Source: Candidatus Stoquefichus sp. SB1 (GTDB lineage: Bacteria > Bacillota_I > Bacilli_A > Erysipelotrichales > Coprobacillaceae). Taken from it: 64,000 bases of DNA. The stretch is from the NCBI RefSeq assembly GCF_001244545.1, contig NZ_LN852696.1:868001-932000 (forward strand), written 5' to 3'. The position numbers were made by a program, and so were the translations under genes. Positions 36,321 to 47,140 of the stretch are shown here, piece by piece. Numbering within the stretch: the stretch's first letter is position 1; every line of letters begins with the position of its first letter. The notes beneath the pieces are model-generated. The model saw nothing but the letters and a program-made list of their open reading frames with translations, did no database searches and was not told the DNA's origin.

Positions 36321-37474
36321 ATGGAAAAATATGAAAAACAATTAACTGGAGAATACTTAGAAAAATATGAAGAAATAGAAGCACTTTGTCAGAATTTTTC
36401 ATTCTTTATGAATGATGATGATTATTATAAAATAGTTATTCTTAATGAAACATTAGATTTATTATTAGAAGCACAGCAACATCATCAACCAGTTAGTTAT
36501 GTTTTAGGTCATGATTTACAGAAGTTTATTTATTTACGTTATAAAGAATGTTCACAATATAGTTTTTCATATGGAAATATGGGAATTATATTTTTTGGGG
36601 TCTTTTGTTTATTTAAATACTTGTTTCCTAATGCATTTGCATATCATCTAATGGAGACAGAATATTATGTATTTTTATTACTTCCTTTGATAACGAAATT
36701 TTTTTATTTTCTCAATCAGAACATTTGTTTGAATATGTTTTTTCGACTCAAGAAAAATATAAGGGAATCTATTTCTTATGGAATCTTTGGATTAGAAATG
36801 ATAGGAATTGTTATCATAATTATTCAAAGTTTATTCAAGATGGAGATTGATGTACTCATTTATAACGTTTTATTTTTTTCTTGTGTGATATTGATTATCT
36901 ATAGTAAACGACAACATAAAGAAATTAATTTTTTTGAATGGTTCAATAAAACTGCAAAATCACATACAATATATACTCTTTTTGTCATTGAACTTATTAT
37001 ATTTTTGGTTTTATCAGCATGGTTTTCTCATTATCTTTGGCCACTTGTGACAACTGGAACATTCCAATGGTTTATTCCAACACTTGTATGTGTCTTATTA
37101 ACAACAATTCCTCTTAAAGGTTTAAATAAAAAAGTATTCATTATCACTGTGATGTTGAGGAATTATTAGATCAATATTTGTCACATTGTTTTTTCTTGAT
37201 TACTAAACGAAAAATGACTAATGATATACCATTGACTTATGAAGATTATTTTGTGAAATTACAAAAGAAACATCATTATTATAAAAAAATATTTTTCTTT
37301 CATATCCTTTTGTTACTTATATCATTTATGATGTTTATGACCTCTTTTCAATTCAGTTTATTCTATTTCATTATAATTGGATATTTTGTATTTGGAGTGT
37401 TTAATCTTTATAAGTATGATTGTGTTTTTAATAAAATTGATCAAGTTTGTGATATGGCTGAAACTCTTGATTAG
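36321..37474 (+). pseudogene. PadR-linked membrane protein gene, apparently frameshifted
   Basis: Frame 1 (36321-37169) codes 282 residues: a soluble helical N-terminus (1-75) and six or so membrane helices. A second frame continues without its own ribosome site from about 37130 to 37474 with two more helices (FFFHILLLLISFMMFMTSF). The frames join at an A6 run (37128-37133): a shift of one base there gives one protein of about 380 residues. The downstream frame's only start is a TTG at 37178 with no Shine-Dalgarno. Decay, phase variation or a base error are all possible. Confidence 0.55.
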
Positions 37475-37616
37475 ATAAATGAAGTATAGAGAATTATTTT
37501 GATATGAGTAGTATTTTTTTTGAATATATGGATAAATGACTATATAAACAGATTCGTTTGACATCAATGATTTTAATATTATACAATAAAATAGAGTTAT
37601 TGAAAGAAGTGAAAAT

Positions 37617-38495
37617 ATGTTAATTGAACAAAAATTGGAACAGATTAAATTATCATCATCTCAAAAGAGTATAGCTCAGTTTTTATTAAGAAAAAGATCT
37701 CTTATTAAAGATATGACAATTCTAGAATTGGCTCAGGAAACCTATACTTCTACAGCAACGGTGATTCGTCTAGCTAAAAAACTGGGATATCATGGATATG
37801 ATGATTTAAAAAAAGATTTTTTAAAAGAAATTGAATATATAGATACACATTTTCATCATGTTGATCCTAATTTTCCTTTTCATCAAGGTGATAATATTCA
37901 ACGTATTGCTCATCAAGTTACATGTGTTGCAACAGAAACACTTGCTGATACATGTTCATTGATTGAACATGATGCTCTACAAAAAGCAGTGTTCATGTTA
38001 AAAAATGCTAAGAATATTCATTTATGTGCTATTTCATATTGTCTAATGCTTGGTCAAATTTTTAAAATGGATATGCTAAGAATAGGAACAAATATTAATA
38101 TATATGATATTAGTGGTGATGAGTTATTTTTGCCTGCAGTTGTTTTACCAGGAGATTGTGTTATTTTTATTTCATATTCTGGTCAAATTGATAAATTGTG
38201 CGTACTTGCTGAAACATTAAAAAAGATGGATGCAAAGATTATTGTTATTTCATCGCTTGGACAAAATGAATTAAAACAGTATGCAGATGTTACATTGCAT
38301 ATTTCAACAAGAGAAAAATTATACTCAAAAATCAAAGGTTATTCTAATGAAATGAGTATTTTACTTATTTTAGATATTCTTTACTCTTGTTATTATGCAT
38401 TAAATTATGATGATAATAATGAAAAAAGAAAGGCTATATCAAAAGTTTCTGAATTAAATAGATTTTCAACATTAGCAGTTATGAAAGAAGAATAG
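37617..38495 (+). CDS. RpiR/MurR family regulator
   Basis: 292 residues: HTH_6 domain (1-80; LIKDMTILELAQETYTSTAT, VIRLAKKLGYHGYDDLKKDF) and a SIS sugar-phosphate binding domain (about 115-260; FISYSGQIDKLCVLAE). It should sense a phosphosugar and control the adjacent glycosidase gene. GAAAGAAG precedes the ATG weakly. Confidence 0.9.
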   Translation: MLIEQKLEQIKLSSSQKSIAQFLLRKRSLIKDMTILELAQETYTSTATVIRLAKKLGYHGYDDLKKDFLKEIEYIDTHFHHVDPNFPFHQGDNIQRIAHQVTCVATETLADTCSLIEHDALQKAVFMLKNAKNIHLCAISYCLMLGQIFKMDMLRIGTNINIYDISGDELFLPAVVLPGDCVIFISYSGQIDKLCVLAETLKKMDAKIIVISSLGQNELKQYADVTLHISTREKLYSKIKGYSNEMSILLILDILYSCYYALNYDDNNEKRKAISKVSELNRFSTLAVMKEE

Positions 38496-38605
38496 CGTAC
38501 ACACTTGTCGCTTTTCTTTTCTTTTTGTTTGAAAAATCGTCATTTGATTTCTATTTTGTTTTCAGATATTTAAAAAAATATGATTAAGAATATAATAGTG
38601 TTTAA

Positions 38606-40030
<1,425 letters not shown>

Positions 40031-40042
40031 GGTGAAAAAAAG

Positions 40043-40705
40043 ATGTTACACTATTTACCAGGTTGTGATGTGTTTAAGAATCATTCTACTGCAAGTAAGA
40101 AAATTCAACAATATATGAAAGATAGTGGTGCAATCATTGATCAGTGTTGCCGAGTTAAAAAACATTTTTTAACAGAAACAGATATCATAGTAACAAATTG
40201 TACATTGTGTCAACTTATTTTACAAGAAACACATCCAGAAACAAAACATTTAAGTTTATATGAATTTGTGTTAAAAGATATACATTTTCCATGGATTAAT
40301 CATCAAGGATCAACCATTATCGTTCAAGATTGTTGGCGAACAAGAAATGATCTCAATTTACAAATAGCAGTTCGTGAATGTTTAAAGAAAATGAATTTTG
40401 AAATTATTGAAATGAGTGAAAATTATAACAAGACAAAATATTGTGGAGTATGGCTAAATAATCAACCAGTAAGAGAATGTATAGAACTTGCTCCACATAC
40501 ATTTCACGATATTGTTGAAAATCATTTGCATTTATTATCAGAAGATGAGCAATTAGAACAAATGAAAAAATGGTGTAAACAATACGTTATAGAAGATATT
40601 GCGGTTTATTGCAATGGATGTGAAAAAGGAATAAAACTGGGTGGGAAAAAACCTATCCATATGATTGAATTATTAGCTGAAGGGTTAATTGAAAATGATA
40701 AATAA
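40043..40705 (+). CDS. CCG-domain (heterodisulfide reductase-like) cysteine-rich protein
   Basis: 220 residues with about twelve Cys. YLPGCDVFKNHS, IIDQCCRVKKH and TNCTLC form a CCG-like first module; VYCNGCEKGIKLGGKKPIHMIELL is like the end of a second, degenerate one. CCG domains bind non-cubane iron-sulfur clusters or zinc in HdrB, GlpC and LutA. It sits directly after the GH1 gene, so it may be a redox or metal-binding partner of that operon; no such link is known to me. Confidence 0.6.
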   Translation: MLHYLPGCDVFKNHSTASKKIQQYMKDSGAIIDQCCRVKKHFLTETDIIVTNCTLCQLILQETHPETKHLSLYEFVLKDIHFPWINHQGSTIIVQDCWRTRNDLNLQIAVRECLKKMNFEIIEMSENYNKTKYCGVWLNNQPVRECIELAPHTFHDIVENHLHLLSEDEQLEQMKKWCKQYVIEDIAVYCNGCEKGIKLGGKKPIHMIELLAEGLIENDK

Positions 40706-40795
40706 GTGTTATGTTTTTATGAATATGAAAGTATAATACAATTATATATTTGTTTTTTCTTTCTTGATATGATGAAAACATTTTTAAGAAAAAAC

Positions 40796-40826
40796 TTGAC
40801 TCTATACTTAGTATATAGTGTTAAAT
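40796..40826 (+). promoter_or_regulatory. MerR-type promoter with 19-base spacer
   Basis: TTGACT (40796-40801), a 19-base spacer with the dyad CTATACT/TATATAG, and TTAAAT (40821-40826). A long spacer with a central dyad is diagnostic of MerR-regulated promoters. Confidence 0.75.
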
Positions 40827-40851
40827 AAAGATAGAAAGAGAGGATATATAT

Positions 40852-41718
40852 ATGACAATTCATGAAGTAGAAGAATTACTTGGATTAACAAAATAAGCTT
40901 TAATTTATTATGAAAAAGAAGGCCTGATTCAACCAAGCAGGGATGTCAACAACTATCGGAATTTTACACAGAAAGATATTGATACTTTACAATTGATTCA
41001 ATTGTTACGTTCTATGGAAATAACAATTGATGAAATCAAACTTATTTTAGCAGGGGATTTATCAATTAGAGATGCTTTAGAAACCAAACAAGAATTTATT
41101 AATCATACTCAAATAAAATTAGAACATATTGATGAAAAAATTAAGGAATATATTAAGCGTAAAAAAGTATATGTGACTAATGATGAAAAATCTATTTCGA
41201 GTGCATATCCAACTTTATATTTTCATAATGATGAAATGAAATTTTTAAATACTGTTATTCATAAAAATGATATTCAACAGGTTCGTATATCAATGTGCTG
41301 TTCAAAGGGTGAAAATGGTATGTATTACGGTATTCATAATCTTTATTTTGTTGATTTAGACATTTATACAGCTAAAGATACGTATTCATTTCAATTGATG
41401 AATAATGAAAAAGTTAATGAATTATTTGAATGGTTTATCATATGTGATATGAAACGAGATGATCCAATGAATATTATTCAAATTTATCATGATTATACTG
41501 ATCCTATCCAACTGAATAATTATATAAATAGGCATTTTAGAGATTGGGCTAAACAATATGATTTAGATAATCCTAGAGAAAGCTATTATGATATTATAAA
41601 AAAGAATGACTGCGATGTATTCAATGAAAAGAAACAACACCCTATAACATTGAAAGAACAATGTCAAGAATTACAAACAGAATGGCAGAAATGTATTCGA
41701 CGATTGTTAAAAAAGTAA
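40852..41718 (+). pseudogene. MerR family regulator interrupted by an early TAA
   Basis: ATG 40852 follows AGAGAGGATAT. Codons 1-14 read MTIHEVEELLGLTK, then TAA (40894-40896), then the same frame continues ALIYYEKEGLIQPSRD, the classic MerR helix-turn-helix and wing, through to 41718. Relatives have Lys or Gln at the stop position, so one base change (AAA or CAA to TAA) explains it. The remainder (about 273 residues) has a helical linker and an unfamiliar effector domain. The intact promoter suggests a recent event. Confidence 0.8.
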
Positions 41719-41731
41719 AAATTTGAGTTAT

Positions 41732-41774
41732 AAAAAAGAAGTTTACAAAATTATATTTGTGACTTCTTTTTTTT
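41732..41774 (+). terminator. terminator after the merR-like gene
   Basis: AAAAAAGAAGT/ACTTCTTTTTT with inner ACAAA/TTTGT pairing. Confidence 0.8.
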
Positions 41775-41827
41775 ATAAATAATTATTGTATAAATTTTGT
41801 TCGTTATAGTGACTTATAAAAATCTTT

Positions 41828-41935
41828 TTAAGTAGACAATTACGAACTGTATTATTCTCTACATTTTCATATGATTTATATATAAAATCTTACACTTTTT
41901 TCCAAATTAAGACAAGTTTTTTATTGTCTACTTAA
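41828..41935. repeat. inverted repeat of unknown origin
   Basis: TTAAGTAGACAAT (41828-41840) and its exact complement (41923-41935), 82 bases apart, in the 288-base gap between the merR-like gene and the lipoprotein gene. The interior is A/T-rich with no reading frame. It might be a tiny mobile element remnant. Confidence 0.45.
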
Positions 41936-42006
41936 TGGAATAATTCTGATTTTAAAATGATTGAAGAAAGAATATAAAATGATGAGAAGGAATAGGGATT
42001 AATACT

Positions 42007-42738
42007 ATGAAAAGATTAAAAAAGATTGGGTGTTTTGTTATATGTCTTGGTTTATTTGGATGTGGAGAAAATTATACGAAAAGTCCAACGGATCAATATA
42101 TTCAAAATCCAGATGAAGTAGAAAATAGTGAAACTTCTCAAAGAGATATTCCTGCATTAAATATGAAACAGATCACTTTAGATAGTATTCTTCAAAATCC
42201 TGAACTACCAACAGGATGTGAAATTACATCTTTAACAATGGTTTTCAATTATTATGGGTTTTCAGTAAATAAACTAGATTTAGCAGATCATTATTTAAAT
42301 AAAGGTCCAATCGGTGAAACAGATTTTAAAAAAGCATTTGTTGGGAATCCAAGAGATAAACATTCTTATGGCTGTTATGCACCAGTTATAGTAGAATGTG
42401 CTAAAAAATATATAAAAGATCAGGAATCCTCTTTACAAGTTATTGATAAAACAGGTTCTTCTATAGAAGATTTATTCAATTTACTCAATCAGGATATTCC
42501 TATTATTGTATGGTGCAGTGTTAATATGGAAGAACCTTATAAGTCTGTTCAATGGAACGTTGATGGAAAAAAATTACAATGGTTATCAAAAGAACATTGT
42601 CTTGTTTTAACTGGATATGATAGAACAAAAAATATTGTATATGTCAATGATCCATTGAAAGGAAGTATAAGTTATAATGCAGATAGTTTTGAACAACGAT
42701 ATAAACAAATGTTCTCACAAGCTGTTGTGATTCGTTAA
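42007..42738 (+). CDS. C39-like peptidase lipoprotein
   Basis: 243 residues. Signal sequence with lipobox LFGC (Cys 19). The C39_2/BtrH-like domain has PELPTGCEITSLTMVF (catalytic Cys near 72), KEHCLVLTGYD (His) and VYVNDPLKGS (Asp). It is exposed on the outer membrane face and may process wall peptides or secreted proteins. It is a second, distinct relative of the peptidase at 7207. Its ribosome site (GAAGGAATAGGG) is a little far from the ATG. Confidence 0.85.
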   Translation: MKRLKKIGCFVICLGLFGCGENYTKSPTDQYIQNPDEVENSETSQRDIPALNMKQITLDSILQNPELPTGCEITSLTMVFNYYGFSVNKLDLADHYLNKGPIGETDFKKAFVGNPRDKHSYGCYAPVIVECAKKYIKDQESSLQVIDKTGSSIEDLFNLLNQDIPIIVWCSVNMEEPYKSVQWNVDGKKLQWLSKEHCLVLTGYDRTKNIVYVNDPLKGSISYNADSFEQRYKQMFSQAVVIR

Positions 42739-42772
42739 ATAATACATAGATATTTTCAATTTATTTAATAAA

Positions 42773-42797
42773 AAGAACCTGGATTACGAAAGGTTCT
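42773..42797 (+). terminator. hairpin after the lipoprotein gene
   Basis: AGAACCT/AGGTTCT with a 10-base loop. The rest of the 256-base gap to 42994 is A/T-rich with no recognisable gene. Confidence 0.4.
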
Positions 42798-42994
42798 AAG
42801 TTGTTATCCATATTATAGATTAAAACAAATCACAATTATATATAGACTATGTCAATTTTAAGTATAAAAAGTGAAGAGTGCACTGTTCTCTACACAACGT
42901 ATATATGATATCTTCCAAGATTATTTATTTGATATTTTAACAGATAAAGAAATATCCGTATAGTGATTATTCAAATAGATTTATAAGTTAGAAT

Positions 42995-43588
42995 CTATGA
43001 TTTAAAATAGCGATTATAAGTTCTAAATAATAAATTATGTCTCTTGTTGCTTGGTTCTTTATACCAATCCCTACAGCATTTTTCAATAGTCATACTAAAT
43101 AAATTTTTGTTAATCATTAGTTCGTATTTTTCTTGTGTAAATGGATATTCAACAACTGTCCATTTCGCATCACTATTATTGTTTATAACGACATCACCAA
43201 AATAAATAGACATCATATCTTCAAATTCATGTTGATCAACTCCTAAAATATCAAAAGAGTTATTTTCATATAAATCAAAATACCATTTTTCTAATACTTT
43301 TAAACTTTCAACAGTATAGTCAGGTAAAAAACATGAATAATTTTTACATATAGATTTTAGTTTGTTTGATAAACAAGTTCTATAAGCATAGAAGTATTCT
43401 TCTGCTTCTTGCCTGTTCTTAAAACTTTGTAATTTTTCTCCATATTGATATGCAACTTTTAAATTGCTTTTAACTTTTGTATTTGGACTATACTCAATTT
43501 TTATAATTGAATACAGTGGTTTTTCTTCAATTTCATTATTATCTGCAGTTGTCAATTTGTTTTTCTTGAATCTATCAATTAGTCCCAT
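42995..43588 (-). CDS. hypothetical protein of the accessory stretch
   Basis: 197 residues, soluble, beginning MGLIDRFKKNKL. That opening resembles the MGLFGFGKKKK start of the SUKH-like gene at 46050 and is seen on many toxin or immunity proteins. Aromatic-rich middle (EEYFYAYRTCLSNKLKSIC), no domain recognised. AAGGTGAAAATATA precedes the ATG. Base use is more A/T-rich than the core genes to the left. Confidence 0.6.
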   Translation of the reverse strand: MGLIDRFKKNKLTTADNNEIEEKPLYSIIKIEYSPNTKVKSNLKVAYQYGEKLQSFKNRQEAEEYFYAYRTCLSNKLKSICKNYSCFLPDYTVESLKVLEKWYFDLYENNSFDILGVDQHEFEDMMSIYFGDVVINNNSDAKWTVVEYPFTQEKYELMINKNLFSMTIEKCCRDWYKEPSNKRHNLLFRTYNRYFKS

Positions 43589-43802
43589 ATTTATATTTTC
43601 ACCTTTATTTTATCATTCCTTTTTTATGAACATTATATCATTCTTTTGTATAGATGATATATTTTTTTGAACTCAATGAATGTTATTAAATAATATATAA
43701 ATTTAATTTGAATTTTAAAGATGCGTTTATGATTTATAAATGATATTTAAAGTCAAACTTGTAAATGTTATAATTAGAATAGATTTTATTGGAGGAGAGA
43801 AT

Positions 43803-44621
43803 ATGGCTAAAGATTTTGAAAGTATTAAAGAGGATGTTAAAAATGGAATTGGAGAAATTAAAACTCAGACAAGTAAAATTGGATCGAATTTAGTTGATGA
43901 AACTAAATTTGTAATTGAAAAATCTACAGATGTACTTTCTAAATCTGTTGAAGGAGATGGAAGTTCACTTTTAGGTAAAAGCCTGTTAGGAGCGGCAATA
44001 GGGGTTTGTGCAGTTGCTGCTGCGCCTTTTACAGGAGGAGGTTCAGTTTTGGCTGGTGCAACTTTTGTTGGCTCTTTAGCATCTGCTGGAGCAATTACTG
44101 GTGCGACAATTGCAGGCACAATAGGAGCGGTTGGTGGAATGGCTAAACAAGGTTATGATAATATAAAAAAAGAAAATCTAATCAAGGAAGCAAAAGTGCA
44201 TTCTTTTAAAGATGGTATAAATAAAGGTAAGTCATTAACGGTCCAACAAATCAAGAAATATGCTGATTTTTGTTTGGCGACAACAGCATTGTCGTTTTAT
44301 ATAGCAAGATGTGATGGATCAATTGATGATGAAGAAATGATAGAACTAGAACGTGATTTAAATTTATTAAAGAAAAATAGAGATTTACCAGAGGCTATTA
44401 AGAATGAATTGTTAAAAATTTCTAGAGAAGATGATTTGTCTTTTGAAGATGTTAAAAAATATTTGGATGAAGTTAGTATTGAAACTTTAGTTGAACTAAA
44501 AAAAGATATTGATGAAATTATTGAGGCAAATGGCGTGATTTCTGTAGAAGAAAAATATGCTAAAAATCAATTTCTATCATATTTATATTATCGAGAAAAG
44601 AGTGAGAATATTAATGGTTAA
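43803..44621 (+). CDS. glycine-zipper membrane protein with TerB-like domain
   Basis: 272 residues. Residues 1-55: amphipathic helix rich in charged residues. Residues 57-115: a small-residue, Ala/Gly-rich double membrane helix (AAIGVCAVAAAPFTGGGSVL). Residues 145-265: an acidic helical domain with YIARCDGSIDDEEMIELERD, like TerB (DUF533/co-chaperone DjlA) domains that bind metal. GGAGGAGAG precedes ATG 43803. The next gene overlaps by 8 bases, so both are one operon. A role at the membrane in stress or phage response is only inferred. Confidence 0.7.
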   Translation: MAKDFESIKEDVKNGIGEIKTQTSKIGSNLVDETKFVIEKSTDVLSKSVEGDGSSLLGKSLLGAAIGVCAVAAAPFTGGGSVLAGATFVGSLASAGAITGATIAGTIGAVGGMAKQGYDNIKKENLIKEAKVHSFKDGINKGKSLTVQQIKKYADFCLATTALSFYIARCDGSIDDEEMIELERDLNLLKKNRDLPEAIKNELLKISREDDLSFEDVKKYLDEVSIETLVELKKDIDEIIEANGVISVEEKYAKNQFLSYLYYREKSENING

Positions 44622-45813
44622 AATATCAAAATTAAATCAACCAAGTCAAAAAGGAATGGAAGAAAGACTTGATAATAACACAGTTTCTTCTGATATGGAT
44701 ATATCTATTTGTTCATATTATCAAAGTATATTGTCTGATGAAGAGGTAGAAAAAGCAATATTAGAATATAGAGATAATATGGATGTGATATCTAAACGAT
44801 TTGAAGAAAAAACGAAGCTACAAGGATATGATATAAAATTTTTAATGTTTGCAACCATGTTACAATGTACCCGTATTTATTTGATTAATGAATTAACAAG
44901 GATAGAAAAAGCCAATATTAAAAATGGAAGAGAAGATTGGCTTCATGATAAACAAAATCAAATTTTAAATAAATTTGGTAATGGGGAAAAGAAAGAAGTT
45001 AATAATTACTATGCTTCTCTTGATATGATAATTACTTCTAGAGGTGTGCCTTATGATGCAACGAGATATAAAAATACTAATTATCATATTTTCAAAGGTG
45101 CAAACCATAGATTTTCAACTTTGGGGCATGATCCAATAGCAGGATTAATATTTGGAACAGCAAATATTTTAACAAGTACACTAACGACAGAAAAGCTTAA
45201 AACATATCATGTTAAATATGATAATAGGTTTAAAAATCCAAGCATTTCATTACCGGCAAGTACAATTAAAATGTTAGAAGCAGCAGCTTCTCGTTTTAAT
45301 GGTGACATAACATCTATTGTGGCAGCGGTTATAAAACAATTAATACATATAATGACAGATTTATATACTCCATGTGGTATACAGCTACCAGGAGCAAATT
45401 TGATTTTGTCAAAAAATAATGTAGAGAAGTTAACTCAATATGTCAGTACTGGTGATATTATAAAAGTAGGAACTTCAACGGGAATATCAATTTTGATAAA
45501 TACAATTATTGCATCTGTTCATGGATCAAAATTACTTTTTGAAGATGATGATGAAAATTTTTCTGAAGAACTCTATTCTATTAGGACAAAGAAAATAATA
45601 ATGTATTCTAATGTTATTGCATCATCTAGTAACATTATACATACTGCTTTATCAAAGAATATAAGCAAATTTGACTTAGGAGGATTTCTAGTAACCTGCT
45701 ATCGAGTATTTAATGACAGTAATTTTATTGATAAGATTAAATATGAATTTTTAAATTCAGAAGTGAGTACTATTTATGAGGAAGAAGTCAAAGGAATAGA
45801 GTTATATTATTAA
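44614..45813 (+). CDS. unknown protein with GHDP motif, partner of the TerB-like protein
   Basis: 399 residues. The centre holds a striking conserved-looking block: IITSRGVPYDATR, then FSTLGHDPIAGLIFGTANIL and TSTLTTEKLKTYHV. Two or three weakly hydrophobic stretches follow (ITSIVAAVIKQLIHIM, ISILINTIIASVHGSKLLF). I do not know a function. ATG 44614, with GTGAG upstream, lies 8 bases inside the previous gene, which indicates coupled synthesis. A hairpin with arms TTTTTATC/GATAAAAA (about 45826-45842) closes the operon. Confidence 0.65.
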   Translation: MVKISKLNQPSQKGMEERLDNNTVSSDMDISICSYYQSILSDEEVEKAILEYRDNMDVISKRFEEKTKLQGYDIKFLMFATMLQCTRIYLINELTRIEKANIKNGREDWLHDKQNQILNKFGNGEKKEVNNYYASLDMIITSRGVPYDATRYKNTNYHIFKGANHRFSTLGHDPIAGLIFGTANILTSTLTTEKLKTYHVKYDNRFKNPSISLPASTIKMLEAAASRFNGDITSIVAAVIKQLIHIMTDLYTPCGIQLPGANLILSKNNVEKLTQYVSTGDIIKVGTSTGISILINTIIASVHGSKLLFEDDDENFSEELYSIRTKKIIMYSNVIASSSNIIHTALSKNISKFDLGGFLVTCYRVFNDSNFIDKIKYEFLNSEVSTIYEEEVKGIELYY

Positions 45814-45897
45814 AATTTTTTATCAATTTTACTAGATAAAAAGTTTTGGAAATTACGTCTTTATTACTTTGTTCACGCTGAAAAAGTTCATTATTTC

Positions 45898-45946
45898 ATG
45901 ATATTCGATATCGAAATAAAAGAAAAAGTCTAGTCAAATATAAAAA
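45898..45946 (+). repeat. accessory repeat, copy 1
   Basis: Begins CATGATATTCGATATCGAAA and continues through AAAGTCTAGTCAAATATA. It matches 47141-47189 with about 80% identity by eye; shorter matching blocks (AAATGTGTAT, GAAAAAAGAGC) follow both copies. Confidence 0.6.
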
Positions 45947-46049
45947 GTAAAATTAAAAATGTGTATATCATCAAGTGAAAAAAGAGCGCTATGCTTAATG
46001 ATTATATATTATTTTGAACACAAAAATTATAGAAACAGTGGTAAAGATT

Positions 46050-46793
46050 ATGGGATTATTTGGATTTGGAAAGAAAAAAAAGGCTATTCAAAAAGAAAAT
46101 ATAAATAATGAAAGTTTTGAAGAAAATTTAATTCGTTATTTAAATGATAATGGTTATAATCATGGAGAAGTTAGATTATTATTGCCTGAAGTTGTTAATG
46201 TGTTGAATTTTGAAAGTAAATGGAAATCTATTTTGTCTTTAGAAAAGAGAAATGAAAGAGTTGAAAAAACAATATATTATTGGGAAAAGTATGCAAGTTC
46301 TTTTGAAATTATGATTAAAATATTGAAATCAATGTTATTTTCAATTGATACAGTTCTTTATAATGAACAACTTAAAGTTATTTATACATTTCGTGTTAAA
46401 GATGGTTTCTTATATTACATAGGAGGTTTACCTATCGAATATCCTCAAGATGCTATTGTGAATCAATTACCTATAGAAATACTAGATTTTTATAGAAACA
46501 TACATAACGGTTTTGTTCTTTATGGTTTAGGAGATATGGGATTAGAGTCTTATGATAATTTCTATTGTATAGGTGAAGATTTACTTCAAGAAGAATTTAT
46601 AGATGGTTATTCTGTAAAAGATACATATATGATATTCTCCAATGGAGCAGGAGATGGTATTGTTTATGATGTAAGTCAAACACCAGTAAAAGGTTTCTTA
46701 TATTTTCATGATGATCATGATGGTTGTGAATTTGATATTAATCTAATTGATACTATGTGTGCATGGATTGAGATTGTTTTAAAAGATATTTAA
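46050..46793 (+). CDS. SUKH/SMI1-KNR4-like protein (candidate immunity protein)
   Basis: 247 residues. After the basic start MGLFGFGKKKKAIQKEN, a helical part (20-110), the second half reads LPIEILDFYRNIHNGFVLYGLG, YCIGEDLL, YMIFSNGAGDGIVYD and GFLYFHDDHDGCEF, the order of strands seen in SUKH proteins. Those neutralise secreted polymorphic toxins. No toxin gene is adjacent, so it is an orphan. ATG 46050 is preferred over the upstream TTG. The ribosome site is poor. Confidence 0.65.
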   Translation: MGLFGFGKKKKAIQKENINNESFEENLIRYLNDNGYNHGEVRLLLPEVVNVLNFESKWKSILSLEKRNERVEKTIYYWEKYASSFEIMIKILKSMLFSIDTVLYNEQLKVIYTFRVKDGFLYYIGGLPIEYPQDAIVNQLPIEILDFYRNIHNGFVLYGLGDMGLESYDNFYCIGEDLLQEEFIDGYSVKDTYMIFSNGAGDGIVYDVSQTPVKGFLYFHDDHDGCEFDINLIDTMCAWIEIVLKDI

Positions 46794-46931
46794 TAAAAAA
46801 ATAAAGAAGGAGTTAAATTCTTTTATGTTCATGAAAAATATTAATATATGAACCATGTTATCAATTTTTTGATTTCAATTTCAATTTTATATCACATTCA
46901 AATGCACCTAGGTATTCTAATTGATGAACTT

Positions 46932-47120
46932 CTATGTAAGAATCAATCTATACACAATACTTTGTGCATTTTTTATGTTGTTTTCTTCGAGAATTTTTAT
47001 AGTATCTTTTGTAATCTTGTTGTGGATTTCTAAATTTGTTTGGTATTCTTTGTTCTTAGTATAGTCAATTTCACTTGGTACAAAATTTCCATAATATAAA
47101 TCTTTTATCATTTTATTCAT
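46932..47120 (-). CDS. DUF6809-like protein, shortened
   Basis: 62 residues. MIKDLYYGNFVPSEIDYTKN looks like the N-terminus of DUF6809 proteins (about 90 residues), which end in a helix missing here. AAAGGAG precedes the start. The stop at 46932 comes early and no frame beyond it restores the family end, so it may be a remnant. It lies near the prophage edge. Confidence 0.45.
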   Translation of the reverse strand: MNKMIKDLYYGNFVPSEIDYTKNKEYQTNLEIHNKITKDTIKILEENNIKNAQSIVYRLILT

Positions 47121-47140
47121 GATGAATCAGCTCCTTTTTT

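Noticed and set aside
37128-37134. Programmed -1 frameshifting at the A6 run
   Set aside because: The in-frame heptamer is T AAA AAA, which would require the P-site tRNA to re-pair on UAA; a mutation or sequencing error is simpler.
41828-41935. Insertion sequence
   Set aside because: No transposase frame inside or nearby; only short inverted arms.
43865-44119. Ala/Pro-rich 84-codon minus-strand frame
   Set aside because: It is the mirror of the Gly/Ala-rich helix codons of the TerB-like gene; no ribosome site.
46848-47033. 61-codon plus-strand frame
   Set aside because: Antisense to the DUF6809-like frame, which has a good ribosome site and family resemblance.
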